Positions 38,430-51,936 of a stretch of 64,000 nt of DNA are shown here, one piece after another. The position numbers and the translations under genes were made by a program. The stretch is taken from the NCBI GenBank assembly GCA_036583965.1, contig JAZBQD010000019.1, forward strand, positions 20,587,085-20,651,084. Reading direction: 5' to 3'. The first letter of the stretch is position 1. The number at the start of each line of letters is the position of its first letter. Origin of the DNA: Prunella strophiata (lineage: Eukaryota > Chordata > Aves > Passeriformes > Prunellidae). Under the pieces are notes generated by a model. It saw nothing but the letters and a program-made list of their open reading frames with translations. It was not told where the DNA came from and searched no databases.

Positions 38430-39430
38430 TTTTTTGATATCTCTTCCAATTCTCTTTCTTTTGGGGAAGAGAGGTCAGACCTACTCACAATTTTCACAAT
38501 ACCAATGAGTCAGGGAATTATACAGTGGAATAATCCCTGTTCTTATGACTGCTGGTGTTCTACAGGCTTTTTCTGACTGTTACAAATTATTCAGATTATG
38601 TTTTCATCAAACTATTTAGTAAATCCTCAAGATTTTCATCCTGCCTTGAATTAGTCAGCCCGGAGCAAGAGTTTATATGTGAAGTTCAGGTTGTTTTTCC
38701 CCATATGCATTTATCTAAGCTGAATTTCAACTGTCATTTCTTTGCCAAGCCACTCATTATCACGAGGCTTTTCTGAAACTGTCTCTCTTCTTTATTGCCT
38801 TGAATAGTTTAGTGTCAGCACCATTCTTTGTCACCTCAGTATTCTTCCCCCTTTAATTCATTTATGAATACACTGAGGGCCTCAGGTCCCAGCACAGGAC
38901 CCTGGGGGACTCCACTGTCTTTTTGTTCTTTGGCTCTGTTTCTGATCTCCTAAACAGTTCTTTATCCATCCAGGGACATTCCCATGTTGTTTAGATTATT
39001 TAAGAGTCTTTGGGTGAGGAACATTGCTGAATGCCTTTTGAAAATACAAGTAGACCATATCAAAGGGATACTCCTTCTCCACATTCTTAATTGCTTCTTC
39101 AGAGAAATTAAATAAATTTGCGAGGCACAAATTTTCTGTAAAAAAAACCACAAGAAACAAATAGTGTTGACTCTTCTCTATTCATATTCATCAACATGTC
39201 CATTAATTTAAATATGTAGGATAAATTCCACTAACATTTCAGAGGGCTGGGAGGCTCATTGGTGAGGTCTTCCTTGGGTGTCTCTGAAACTTCTGAAAAA
39301 GACTCAGTGTCATGTTGGCCATCTTCTGGTACCAAAGCAATTTTAGGTACAAGATGCAATATACCTCAATTAGTGCCTCACTACTTCATCTGCAGTTACC
39401 TTAGAGCTTTAGGGTGAACAGAAGTTGATG
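38430..39430 (-). mobile_element. Ancient, divergent CR1-type LINE (reverse-transcriptase region)
   Basis: Read on the - strand, the stretch near 39060-38990 translates to DMVYLYFQKAFSNVPH, matching the CR1 motif '(D)xVYLDFQKAFDKVPH'. Further on come GVPQGPVLGPEALSVFINEL (near 38910-38850) and a decayed ADDTKLFK-like site (GADTKLFKAI), then the region corresponding to W...MKFN.DKC. The order is collinear with the CR1 RT palm and thumb. Frameshifts and stops are common, so it is long dead. The fragment resembles the CR1 lineages abundant in turtles and crocodilians more than the young avian copies at 28.6 and 60.3 kb. Confidence 0.75.
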
Positions 39431-42400
39431 ATAGCTTATAATTAACTTCTTATGTCTTTTGCAAGTTCCTTGCCATGATTTTTTTTCTTCTTTTTAACAC
39501 GCCTTATTGTGCTATTGTTTTAGTTAGCATGCCAGCACAGAAATTTTCTGAAGGGGTGCTTTCACACTTTTAAAGCTGATTTTATTCTGCTTTCTTCTGA
39601 TGCTTTCTGAGACTTTATGTGCAGTACTACTTTGTCCTGAGAGTCCAATAAATGGTGGCTATTCCAAGCTGTGGTTGGAAGCTGCTAATAGGAGGCATGG
39701 CTGTAGAACAAAACAAAGTAAAAAGAAAGAAGCAGTGAAGAGGAAGGGAATATATGTCTAGTGACCAAGTATCTTGATGTGGCTCTATAGGACAGCAGGA
39801 AAATTTTACCTGTGCTCCAGGAATGGAGTTTGGATTGACTCATGATATGGTAAAAGGCATACAGGATGTTTACTGTAGAGTAGAAAATTGAACTCAGATC
39901 TTTAAGGTCCAGGACTGTCACAGAGCCAAGGCACCAGATGGATCTCTCTTGCTCTTGTATTAAGTGCCATTGCTAGGATGATCTTAGTCCTATTAGCAAG
40001 TCAGCATTTTCTCTAGAACAGTGGCATGAATAATATTACAAATGAAGTATAAAGAAAGGAAAATCAAAACAGAGATCAGGGCCAGTGGCTTTCAAGGAGC
40101 ATGCTTCTTCTCTTAAACATTTGGCTGGCTGTTTCAAGAGGCAGTTGTGGGAAAAGAGGATTACATAGGGGAAATATAAGAAATGCAACTGGTATGTATA
40201 CAGCTTCTCTTCGGAAAGAAAACTGAAAAAATGTGTGGAAATATGTGGGGAAGAAAAAGTGCTTTATTCTGCTGGCTTACAATGTCAAAGAAAAAAGACC
40301 CATGTCAATATTTTTATTTATTCTGAGGATTTAATTCTGCTAGATGCAAATAATAGAAAAACAGACATAGAATGAAGGGAACAAAATGTCAACACGCTCA
40401 CCTAAAGAATTAATTTTATTTTAATGGAATTTAAGAACACTATTTCTGTATGTGAAATTATGGAGCATTATAAAAAGTCAACTAATGAAAAATGTTTACT
40501 GGGAGATGTATTTGTTCTTACACATGGTTCTATGTATGGTTCTTACCTGTGGTTATGCTATCTGCTGATTGAAAAGTGGGGTGCAGAATTAGATACTATC
40601 TTCTGCTCCTGGTTCAGGCTCTGTTTAGTTTGTAACCTCTGGCATGTTACTTTGTATGTCCCAGCTGTAGAAATAATTGGAAATTATAATACAATGTGAA
40701 ATTTTTTATTGCATGTGCTTGTAACCATTAGATGATTGGTGTCATAAGTCCTCAGCATGTTCAGATTTCAGTATATATTGTGTATTTTTAGTTTCCTCTT
40801 TTTCAGTAGTAATCTATATGAAGATAAGCAATCTGGACCCACTTTGACTTTCATGGTCCATTTCCCCAGGAACTGGAAACTACCAATTACTATTTTGTAT
40901 TCAAAGCAGATTCTTATATACATTTCTGTTTATTCTGGCTTAAATACTATGGGTTGTATGCTTACTTTTAAAAACATTTCATTAAAAGCAAAAAAAGGAC
41001 TTTAGAATTGTATGCTATTACAAATGTTCTGAAGGTATACACATTAAACATTTAGTTTTAATATAAAACATTTAAAAATGCCTCCTACCCATTGCTCAGT
41101 TTTGATCTACTCTGCGTTGGGCCCTGCTGAAAAAAAATGTAGGAATAGATAGGAAGTTTAGATACAACTCTCAGATATACAGAATTGTCTTTAAATCCTT
41201 GCTGCTTGTGCCATCTCTGCCTCTGCATAAGACTTTAGAAGAGAAAGGAAGATGAAAGAAAAAAAGAAGGTACTTCAGGTAATTTAAATATACGCACTTT
41301 TGCACTACAAATATGAATACCCTTTTTAGTTGTCGCAGTAACTTGAAAATGATTAGTCAGTTGTGAAATAACATTTATTTTGTATTGAAGACAGCTGAGG
41401 TAGATCTTTTTCTTTACAACTCAGATCTCAGAAACACCTTTTTTTTTTTTTTCTAAATGAATTTATTCCTGTTTTTGTAGATTTATTGTGACATTTTATG
41501 TGCTACAAACTTTAGTGTTGAGAATTTGTAGTTACAATCCTCTTTAAAAGTTGCCCATGCTCAAGCCATCAGAAGCAAAGAAAATAATTTTACAGTAACT
41601 GGCAACATAACATATTCAGTTTAGCTTCCATAATTTTCTTACCCTGAAACTTTCAAACATGAAACATTTGTTAAATATGCCCCTGGCCTGAACAAAGTGA
41701 TAAGGTAATACTGTGAAATGTTGGGACCTTCCAGGTTTTCCCAGATAAAATACAGGACTTTCACCTCTTTCAATGTTTAGAATAGGACTTCTCTTGAATC
41801 TATTCCAGAAATGTAAAAATAAATAAAAAATCAATGCTTCCTGGAATATAGTACAAAGTTTGGAAGAGCAGCAGAGATAAGCTTCCCATGTGTGAAATCC
41901 TTTCACCTCTGTAAAGGCTTTCCTGTGTCATGAATTTCCAGTGAAAATAGTATCAGGAACTGATATAATGTCCTGAATGAAATGGAGTAGATCCCTTCTC
42001 CCCTCCTCATTTCACAAGCCCCTCTAATGAACTGTGCTATTCTGCACACTGAAACCACTGACAATATGGGAGTTGGAAGCAGGAGAAGCACACCTATGTG
42101 GCCTTGAAACTCTCTGAGGATGCCTGCTGTTTCTGATGGACAGAGCACACCAGGATGTTATTTTGTCTTCAAAGCTCTGGACACGAGTCTCTTGGATTAG
42201 GCAGATAATGAACCCACTATAACAAAGAAACTCTTAAATGGAATAAAAGTGGTGCTGTTGAGACAAATTAAGACATAGAACAAAACATCTAACATAAAGG
42301 CCATGAGTTTGAAAGCATTTTGCTGCTTGCTTTTTGGATGAGCTCCCAACAGAAAAAAAAAGCCAAAACAACCCCGACCTAATATTTAGCCTTGTCTTTA

Positions 42401-43210
42401 GCTATGTAACAGGAGAATGTGTTGCATCATTTGTCTGCTGCTTCCAGGTGCTTAAAAAAGCTCAGTGGTTGCTCTCACTGAAACTTGAGTGCTGTCCAAA
42501 TGTTAAAATCGGTTTCTAAAACAGCCTAGTTCATTCTAGAAGGCCATGCCCTATGGGACAAAAACCAAAGGACCCACTGCCCTACTTTGTTGCTATCATT
42601 GGCACTTCCCTCTCAGGTTTGTTGGCACAAATCTTTCTGAGACCATATAATAAACTGGATCAAGGGCTGAAAAAAGCATCCTTCTTTTCTGATGGGTTAT
42701 TTTGATGCAGGATCATTTCCCTTTTTCAGTTTAAAATGAGATACTACAAACAGTTGTGCCATCAGTGGTGAAGGGATACTACACCTCTTTCTAGCAGTGA
42801 GTGGTGGGGATGGAATACGTCCAACTTCATTAACTCTGGATGGAAAATTTATTCTGATCTAGACCACCTGATCACCAGTTAGATAAAGATGTTGTACTAC
42901 TAAAAGATCACAGAGGGCATATAGGCACTAATATCCTTCATGCATTGAGTACAAAGCCTAGGGAATCTCCACAGAGAAAGGACATGTTATGATGTCTTCA
43001 GAAAAGCTGGGTATGTTTGTTAATAATTTAAAAAAATAACCTGAGAGACTGGAAATAGTGGTCCCTACCTAGAGACTTCACAGTACAGTTTGGAAGAAGG
43101 CAAAATGAATGCAATAATTAGAGAGAGAATTATATTAAAAATACAGTTTTGAGATCAGATCCTGGTAAACTGTGTCGGGCTGTTGTATTCATAATCCATC
43201 AAAGAAAGTC
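39431..43210. other. Intergenic, no gene seen
   Basis: Only chance frames and T-runs (41438-41453) are present. No exon or repeat was recognised. Confidence 0.5.
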
Positions 43211-43560
43211 TGTTGTGGTTTATGAATGATATTTCCCCATTTAGTGCTCCCACAGAGATTCTCCAAACCAAGCTGCCACTCACTTGCTCACTTCCCCCTT
43301 TCCCCTGTTCCTGTCCCCTTTGGGAGGCTGGAGAGGAAGGATTGGAGGCACAAAAGGTGAAGATCACAGGTTGGGATAAGGACAATTTACTGGAAACAGC
43401 AATGAGATAAGAAAATGAACAGCAACAGCAAAAATACTAATAACAAAGTGTACAAGGCAGACAAAGGATTGACATGTGATTGCTTGGAACAGGCATTACC
43501 TGAGCCCCTCCCTCCACTTGCTGCCCCTGGCAATGACGTGTGAGAGAGTGAACAATACCA
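43211..43560 (-). mobile_element. Avian ERVL-type solo LTR (degraded)
   Basis: Read on the - strand, it has CCAGTAAATTGTCCTTATCCC (near 43385), the counterpart of the 'attaaactgtctttatctcaaccc' R/U5 segment of common bird ERVL LTRs. It then has the CTTCACCTTTTGTGCCTCC and AGTGAGCAAGTGAGTGGCAG blocks and ends in AAACCACAACA at 43211. The order matches the end of those LTRs. The U3 side is poorly defined and the upper boundary is approximate. No internal retroviral coding sequence is adjacent. Confidence 0.65.
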
Positions 43561-46500
43561 GTGCTCTGAAAGAAGGTGTAAAGACCAATCCAGCTGTATG
43601 TTGATGACTCTTGCTCAGTTTTGAGAGGTGGTGGTGAATAAATACACTGAAAATATATGTATGCCTCATATTTAATTGTGTTTGTTCTTATTTCTGAAAA
43701 TATCCAGCATTCTTCCAGGGCAGGGAGCAGGCCCATTGGCAAGAAGCCATGGAGTAAGCTTTCAGTTCAGCTTCCTTCACTGTACAAGTTCTATGAATAA
43801 ATAAGGCTTCACTGGTTTAGGCTGACAACTTTCATTGAGTGAATTTATTTGAGACTTGTCCTAGTGTTTGGATTTTGGTTTTTTAAGGTCTGTAGAACAG
43901 ACGATGTTGAAGGGAAGTGTTATGAAACAGAACCTGGACTTGTCTTTTGAGGCTTGGTCTTTCCCTCCTGATCTTCACTTCAATTAACACAACTGGGGTG
44001 TGGCACTAAGCAGATAATCCCCCCCTTCAGCAGCACAGCTGAATGCTGTTAATTGTCTTTCAAATTGTCTTCAATTTAACACTCTTCTTGGTTAGCTTTG
44101 CATATGCTTCATTAGTAACCAAGTACATCACTAGTGGAAGAAAAGAATAGTTTTCTTTCCTTAGCTGAGAGAATTAATCCTTGAGAAAAATGTGAAGATG
44201 AGAAATGTGATGATGCTGATTCATGTACCACCTAAGGTATGAAATGCAAGTAACTTGCTGGATTTTTTTTTTTTTTTCATCTTTACTAGGCCGTTAATGA
44301 ACATTAGTATCTAACTCCAATGAGTGGTGGCTTAAGAATACTGAATGGGGTAAATTTTTAATCTGTCTAGGTCTCATTTTTGGTTTGGCTGTTGCTGCAT
44401 GTGTAGCAGCAGAAGGAGCTAGTCTGGTGTACTCATATGTACCAGAAAAGTTCCTCCTGCTTGCAGGCACACGTGCATCTGGAAAATGGCTCTGAACAAT
44501 AAGCGTAGAGTGGCTGTAGTTAAGTACAAACTGCTCTTTAGTATTTGTTCCTTCTCATTCCCCTTTGTCCTCTTCTTCTTTTCCCTTTTCATATGTGCTA
44601 TAGTATTTGAGCCAAATTTCAAGTACAGTAAGTACTGTGATGTATATCAGTGCTGATAATATGCTAAAAATTATGAATTATGTCTGTAAAGGCATCCTGC
44701 ATGAATGTGTAAGCCAGTGTTTGGTGTTCAGTTCTGACAGGTTTCTGGATGTACTCTGAGGACTAGTTATTCTTGAAGAATAGTTCATTACAGCCTGATT
44801 TTCCTCTGGGTTTTTTGTTTGTTTCCTTTATTGTACTGAAGCTCATCTCTGCTGAGGCAGGCTCAAAGAAACAGATTTGTCCAATGTTATAAACGGACTT
44901 TTAAGATGAAAGGTTCCTAGTCAGAGATTTCCCAGATCTGAGGTCTTTACCACAGCTGTTCTGCAAAACTTGGGTCTCATTTCCTTGTACTATAAAGCAT
45001 TTTTTTATTCCTTCAGCTTTTAAAAAATATTCTCAGTATGAACAAACAAAATTCCTCTCCATGGTCTCTTACTTGTTTGAGTGGCATCATTAGCCTTAGA
45101 CTCCATGACAGTTTAAACCTGCTGTTTATTTTATACTTTAGACTAAGGGACTAGGATTATATTAAAATTTTCACCAAAAATGGAAGCAAGAACAGAAAAT
45201 AATACAGATGCAAATGCAGCTAACCTTTCAGTTGGAATTTCCTGATTTTGAAAGTGGTTTACCAGACTTGGATCAGATTTTGAAACATTTATGCCTCTGT
45301 ATAACTTTGTATATACATGGATAACATTAGTCATTAGATAAATGTCTACAAGAACATAACAGTGCATTCACTATGGCTTTTTTTCATTTAATTTTCTAGA
45401 TTTTCCTTAAGATAAAAGAAATGCTTGAAAATTCTCATAAAAGTACTTCAAGTAGTATTACCAAGGCTGAAGGAGGTCAGTAGATGGGAACTTCCCTGAG
45501 ACTCATTAACCACTAGGAGACAAAATAATACCATGGACAGATGGCACATGACTGTCCTGCTGTTCCCTTGCCCCTCACTTACTTCTTGCCAAGCACTGAG
45601 TAGTGGGATATGGGAGACTAAAAGTCCACAGGATGAATGCTGTGCAGGGAGAGGAGGACTGGGGGCATTGAAAGTGTTAAATGGAAATATGTTGCTCCAC
45701 AGGTTGGTGGTTGTTTAGCATGGGAAGATAGAAGGCTCACTTTAGGGAACTTTCAGAAACCTGGATTGCTATGGGAAAGGTCACTTTTTGCTCTTGCGAG
45801 GACAACAAAATTAATCTATTTTGTCTCAGATGGGCTGATCAATTTTCATCTTTTTTGCTTAGAAATTTTGGGAAAAATTAGCCCTTTTCCTGTCTCCAAA
45901 AAGGAATTTGTCTTGCAAATACTGGATCACTTGAAGAAACTGACTAAAACTGAAAGGTTTTACAACTATTTTGATTATGTGCAGCAAAACATGTATCGCA
46001 GACCTGACTTTTCCAATGCTGCAAAATGTATTTAGTGACTTTCTCTTGTCTCAAGACCTCCTTTGATCCAGTTCTTCCAAACACTGGAAGATCTCTCCCC
46101 TCTCACGGCAAGAATTGTGTAGTAAGGTCCAGTCCCCTTTTTTTACAGCTGCTGAAGCTGTTCTTTGCTCCGAGATCCTCGGATCTCAGAGTGACCCTTT
46201 GGGACCAATAGTAGCAGGTGTTAATTGGAACAATCTTTTGTCTGCTATGATGCACTCTAGGGACAAGCTGGGGTTTAAAAGCTGTATGTATGTCTGCCAG
46301 ATCTGAATAGTGAAAGCAGAAAGTTCAATGTTTCACATTTCAGGCTTTGTCATGTTTCCCCCTTGTACTGATTTTTAAATGTACAAATGGAATTTGTTTT
46401 AATAGGGATCCTGGGCAGGAGCCATGGTGTTAATTGACTTCAGGGTATTGCAGATAACAGTAGAAATAAGAAATAGTTTATTTTTCTCCTTTATTAAAGC

Positions 46501-47548
46501 TACTAAAAAGATAGTAATAATGTATTTAGAAGCAATCTGCATCTGTGTCTTATCAGCATAGTTTGGATAAAATGGGATTAACTTGGGCACTTTTTCAAAG
46601 ATATGACTTATTCTTTACTTATTATAGTAGTTCACAGCCATTTAGAAAAAAATCATGCAAATTTCAGTATATTTCATCATAGTCCCAGTACCTCCCTACT
46701 TGACTGTACTTTCTGCTCTTTAATAATGAGAACTTGGTACTTGAGTTTGGCCATCCAGCATTTTTGCTTTCTCATAGAGATACAAAGGAATGTGTCTTGT
46801 ATTCTATCCAATAAATATTGGGTTTTGACTTGTTTTTGGACACTGGCAGGAGATCTTCTGATGGAATGGACAGTGTTTAAATATGCAAGTCTGGGTTTGC
46901 CTCTTCTACCTCTAAGCTAAACCTTTTAGACTAAATGTCACTGTGGAGCCTAACCTTTGAGGTAGGCCATGAGATGGCCAGTGCTGGAGACTCTTACATC
47001 TGTAGGATTTCTATCAGCCTAGGAATCTGATAAGAATCTGTTTTTAATCTAAGGAACAACTGCATACACAGAGTAGTAGTGAATATATTATTTTCTATGA
47101 AAAAGGTTTTTAACAACTAAACTAAATAAATCAGAAAAGTAAAGCTTGAATTTTAAAAGCATTTTGTCAAAGGTTTGATAGCCAACAATTATTCACCAGA
47201 GAGCTTTATGAAAATTTTTATATTTGTGTATTTTGGGAGTCTTTGGGGATTTTTTAAGCAAAACACAGAAAATATTGATACAAAAGATTGCTTTGTGGAA
47301 ATTTAATTTCAGCAGCATTTTTTTTTTTTTATGTTGTCATTTCTCTTTTAATCTGCATTTAATGTAAGCCTAAATTTATCACTTTGGATGTTGTGTTTTG
47401 TAATAAGAGCAAGAACTATTTTCTTCCTGCTATGTAGTGTTTGTGATTTTCCTGGTTTTTGAAAAAACATTTCCCTATTGTATAGTTCAGGATAGGAATA
47501 TCAGGCCTTTACTGGAGACAACAGCACATTCAATCCAGCATCAGAAAG
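43561..47548. other. Intergenic, no gene seen
   Basis: A MIR-like trace lies at about 44845-44900. An unrecognised 132-codon frame lies at 45637-46035. I see no splice-flanked exon that could be supported. Confidence 0.45.
44845..44900 (+). repeat. Possible MIR-like relic
   Basis: CTGCTGAGGCAGGCTCAAAG followed by AAACAGATTTGTCCAA resembles 'tgaggaaactgaggctcagagaggttaagtgacttgcccaagg' of MIR. It is short and tentative. Confidence 0.3.
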
Positions 47549-47621
47549 AAAAAAAAAAAAAAAAAAAAGAAGTAAATCTGCACAGTTTTAAAATTACTTC
47601 AATCTTAACCCCCCCCCCCCC
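47549..47621 (+). repeat. Poly-A (20) followed by poly-C (13)
   Basis: A 20-bp A run (47549-47568) is followed 40 bp later by a 13-bp C run (47609-47621). Such homopolymers are common sequencing-error sites, and the lengths should be treated as approximate. Confidence 0.9.
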
Positions 47622-50600
47622 ACCTTTTAAAATTTCTTTTCTGTCTGTTTACCATGTGTGCTAACTTTTCTGATGGAGTTTATATGGTTGAATACTCTAA
47701 AGAAGATCTCACAACGAGCCATAAGCCTTTTTCTAAGCTTTTGTAATATCCACAACTTTTGATCACGCCTTAGAAGAAGCAGTTGTGACCATTTGATGAT
47801 AAATCATTTACTGGTATTCAAGGGTCCACTGGGCTTTGTTCCCACTCTTTCATCTTCAGAAACTTTCTGCACAGAAATATTTTTTTCTCACTACAAGTTC
47901 AGTGCCTTTGGTGGCATTTTATTTTTTTTTCCTTTTCTTTTTTTTTTTCCCCCTTGTAACAAATATGTTGCCCAGTTGATGTTGTAGATTGCAGGGACAG
48001 AGAGTTTAAAGTGCTTAATGCTGTGTGGATTTGCAGGCTCTGGTCTGTTAAGCAGGCAGAAATGACTTTACTGTCACTGAGGTTACAAAATCTTGGCATC
48101 AGGCTACCAGAGAGACTTTGCCCATCCCACCCTGTCCCCTATTTCCAAGGTGAACTTTGGTTTGCAGAATTTGATTACCTCATAACTGCAGAACAAAACC
48201 AGCCTTTCAACCATTGCACCATTTACATTTGCTTAATTGTGTTAAGTTAGCACACTTTTTTAAAATTTTGCTTTTAATGCATACTATGAACTCATGATGC
48301 TCATAAATCCTGAGATATTCAGAAAGTAAAACCCCCAGGGGATAGTGGTGGCCTATGATTTGTGGTAAATTTTCATGGGTCATGTTCTTGTTAATCTCGA
48401 GGTGGTCATTTCTGACTTGTGTTGAAGACCTCTGTGTGCTGGGGCCATGGGTAAGAACAAAGAGATGTGATAGGCACAGAGACTGGTCTCCCTTTCATTC
48501 CCTTTTCACTGCTGCTGTGTTAATGGGAATGGGGCAAGCAGTCAGGTTTCTCTGGCATAGTGATGCTCTCTTTGCACACCTCCCATGCTGGATGTTTTCC
48601 TGCCTCATGCTTTATACCAACCTTACATGTGGAGATTGCAGCAGAGGGGAGGGAAAAGGGAACCTGACCTTGGTGTGTTGCAGTAATCCTGACCAACATG
48701 GGGCTTTGGTGAAGCAGCTGGTATAGATTAGAAGAGCCCTTGGATTGCTTTCATCTATGGAAGGGCAGGGCTGGTGAAAAACTGCCCCCGGGATAGGAGA
48801 AATGCGTTGGTTTTTCATGGATCTCATCCTCAGCCCCCTCCTTAGTTACATCTAATGAACAATGGTACAGCTGGGAATGTGGCCACACACAGTTTGGAGA
48901 GTTTCTTTTTGTAACTAGATCTTGGGAAAGATTTCCCTTCAATACAGAATTTCATGGATTTCCTTTGTGCGAGTTGCAAAAATAAACAAACAAACCATGT
49001 CCTGCAGTTGGAATGTTTTGGACACCATGAAATGAATTTGATTTCCCTGTCAGATGGTATACCAGGGGCACTGATTGTAACAGATGCCCTAATGGAATCT
49101 GAGTACATTTGGGTGTGGTTCTTCCAGTCAAGTGTCAAGTATCTGGAATGAAAGTATATACTATGTTAGTAATGTTATTTCTATATATTTTAAATATATT
49201 TTTATTTTTTATGCTTACATTTATATATTTATAATATTTCTTAAATTAATAGGAATTTGGCCACCAGAGCTAACTTAGTGGTTCATGGCACCTGTTTTTG
49301 GGAGATTACCAGCTGTTTACCAGTTTATTGTCTGCAGTAACTGCAACTGCTCAGGCCTCAGTGTGTTTCCCACAGCTTTCCTGAACTGGCTGAGCCAGTT
49401 CTGCAATACTGAAGTGGCACTGACAAATGTTGTTACTTGATTATTACACCTTGTTCAGGCATAGCAGGTTTGTATATTTGTATTTCTTTTACTGGATTGG
49501 CAAGGATTTATTTATGATTTAATTTGGTGTCCATCCCTGAAGTTTCTTTCTTTAGAATGACTTTGCCAGCTGGTCTGGTAATACAAATGTAGTATTTTCT
49601 TTAGCATGTATATTATAGAAATGCAAACTCTCACTTCTAGCTGTGACAAAATACTTATGTCCACAGAAGATGCACAAAAGAACAAACACAGTGTTCTGAA
49701 TAGCTATTAAATATGAATAGTGCCAAATATTACTCCATCTTTTGCAGTCATGAAGGTTATTGTAGTCTAATAAAATGTTCTTAGTTAAGAGGAGAAAAAA
49801 GAGGAAGACAGAGATTTGGGTATGTGTAGGGAAGTTAAGTGTAACAATTCATGGGGTTAACTCAGTTTTGCCCTGAGGCCCTTCAGCTTTTTGTATTACA
49901 TTTTTTCCCTCTGTTAAACTGGCACACAGGGGTTTTATGCAACCTGTCAATAACCATCAGTATAGGGCTATAGAGCAGAAAGCCTTAAAGAAAGTCACAG
50001 GATGGATGTATTTGAAAAGAGGAAGGACACAAAGAGGGTGAGGTTTCATGAGAAGGACCACAAGCCAAAAGGGGGTACAGCAAACACATGTGCTTATTTT
50101 TGAAGTCCACAGGACAGAGCATCTCTGCAAAACATCAGAAACACTTCAGAGACAAGACTGGGAGGCACCATGCAGGTGATAGGAGGGAGTAAAATGTAGC
50201 ATTACTTCTTTCAGTATCCATATCCCATTGGATCAGCTTAAATATCTAGTGCAATTTAAAGTAAGGGCATAGGAGCACATCCCAGATGGCAGAATGGCAG
50301 TGCAGAGCTGTATTAGCTTTTCCTGTTCATGTGTACCCAGGCCTGGTCACATCTCTTTCCAGAGTGAAAAAAACAGCCAGAAACAACAACATTGTCTGGC
50401 GTTTGCAGGATGTCTGAAAGAATTTCCAGATATGATTTGACCTTCATCTGTTTTCCGTGGCTTGGTATAAAGCATGATTTTCCAATGCTTTCTCATTTTA
50501 ATTTGTGATCAGGCCAGTGAAAAGATTGCACCTTCAACTTCCTGCTTTAAAATTATTATTTTTTAATGTTTGGAAGGCGATGTAATGTGGAGAACTGAAG

Positions 50601-51916
50601 TTGAGAACTTTGCTCAGAAGCATGCAAATCATACTGGATACCAAGATCACAATGTGTAAATGAAATACTGGCTTCTGGTAGGGACTAGGGAGTACCAGAC
50701 AACGTAAAAGGATTAGGCTGTTCATTTGCAAACACGTGCATATACACTAGCACCAAGCATGAACTTCAGTGACACAAGTAATTTTAGACCCTAATTTATC
50801 TCTACTGCAGTTTGCTGTTATCTAGTCTTAAAGGTGTTGCTGGGAAAATTCAATCACTGCTGTGGTTTAAAATTCTCATACACATAGTAAAAACTAATCT
50901 TGTCTCTATAGATAGCCACAAATAAATCATATGTGCTGTAATGCATTCTTTTGCTGACTTACTAATTTTCTAACTGGTTTTGAATGGCTGAGGAGTCCCT
51001 TTCTAATGTTTTTAGATTACATTATAGGGTAGCCTCTCCCTGACAATTCTGCTGTGGTCTGTGACCTTGTTAGAACTGTTTTAAAGTAGCTGGTCTCCAA
51101 AGATGTACTGATGCCCAAACTGAGGCCTTTAATAAAGACTGAGTGTGACTGCAGTGATGTTTTAGAAATTAATATAACACCTGAAGGACAAGCTGAAGGG
51201 GAAGACCCTCAGGAGGGGGGTCTGCTCTTGCTGTTAATCCTTTGAGCAGCACAAATGCACTGAAGTACCCAGTATGTCTCCTCCATGGTTCTTATGGAGA
51301 CTGAAACATCAAGCACTGCTTCTTAAATTATGTCCAAGTTGCAGCCACTCTCCTGTTTTCTCCTCCTGTGATTTAACCTTGTGGACTGCATCTACTTCTC
51401 CAGTGTGAGAGTTGTTGAAGGTTTGCAGCAAAACCTTTTAAAGTGAGTGTGAGTCGTTCTTCTGGCTCTTATCAGGCTTTCTGTTCTTTGGTGTTATGGT
51501 AACATATGACCCTCAGTTGACTTGTAATTATACACTTGAGGAACAAAGAGAGTGATAGAATGAAGCTGATGTTTCATTCCAGTAATAAGCTGACTGAATT
51601 GGGGAGGATTTACTGCAGCTGGCCAGGGCTAATGGCTGTGAGTATTGTGGTGGCTGAGAGTCCCCTCTCATGTGCGTGGAAATTCTGAGGAAAAACTGAC
51701 TCCACCAAGACCAAAACATATTTACTAGTGGGAATTAAAGGGACCATGTGATCCAAGGATGTCTGTCTCTGGGCTGGGAATGCTTACAGGCAAGAAATGA
51801 GGAGCCAACTTATTGGAAGTTTGGGTTAGGACACACAAGGCTGCTGCTGAAAGGGCCTGTCTACAGTTGTCTCCTGCACATCCAAACAGGGGATCTCCTC
51901 TAAGGGAGAGATTCCT
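47622..51916. other. Intergenic, no gene seen
   Basis: Very AT-rich low-complexity sequence lies at 49160-49250. Chance frames up to 123 codons (48355-48726) show no recognisable domain. Confidence 0.5.
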
Positions 51917-51936
51917 CCCCCCCCCCCCCCCCCCCC
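51917..51936 (+). repeat. Poly-C tract of 20 bases
   Basis: This is an uninterrupted C20, which means G20 on the - strand. Long poly-G/C runs can form G-quadruplex or i-motif structures and are hard to sequence. Confidence 0.95.

Noticed and set aside
45637..46035. 132-codon open frame with a hydrophilic C-terminal half
   Set aside because: The C-terminal part looks protein-like, but no family is recognisable and no promoter, splice sites or conservation can be shown.
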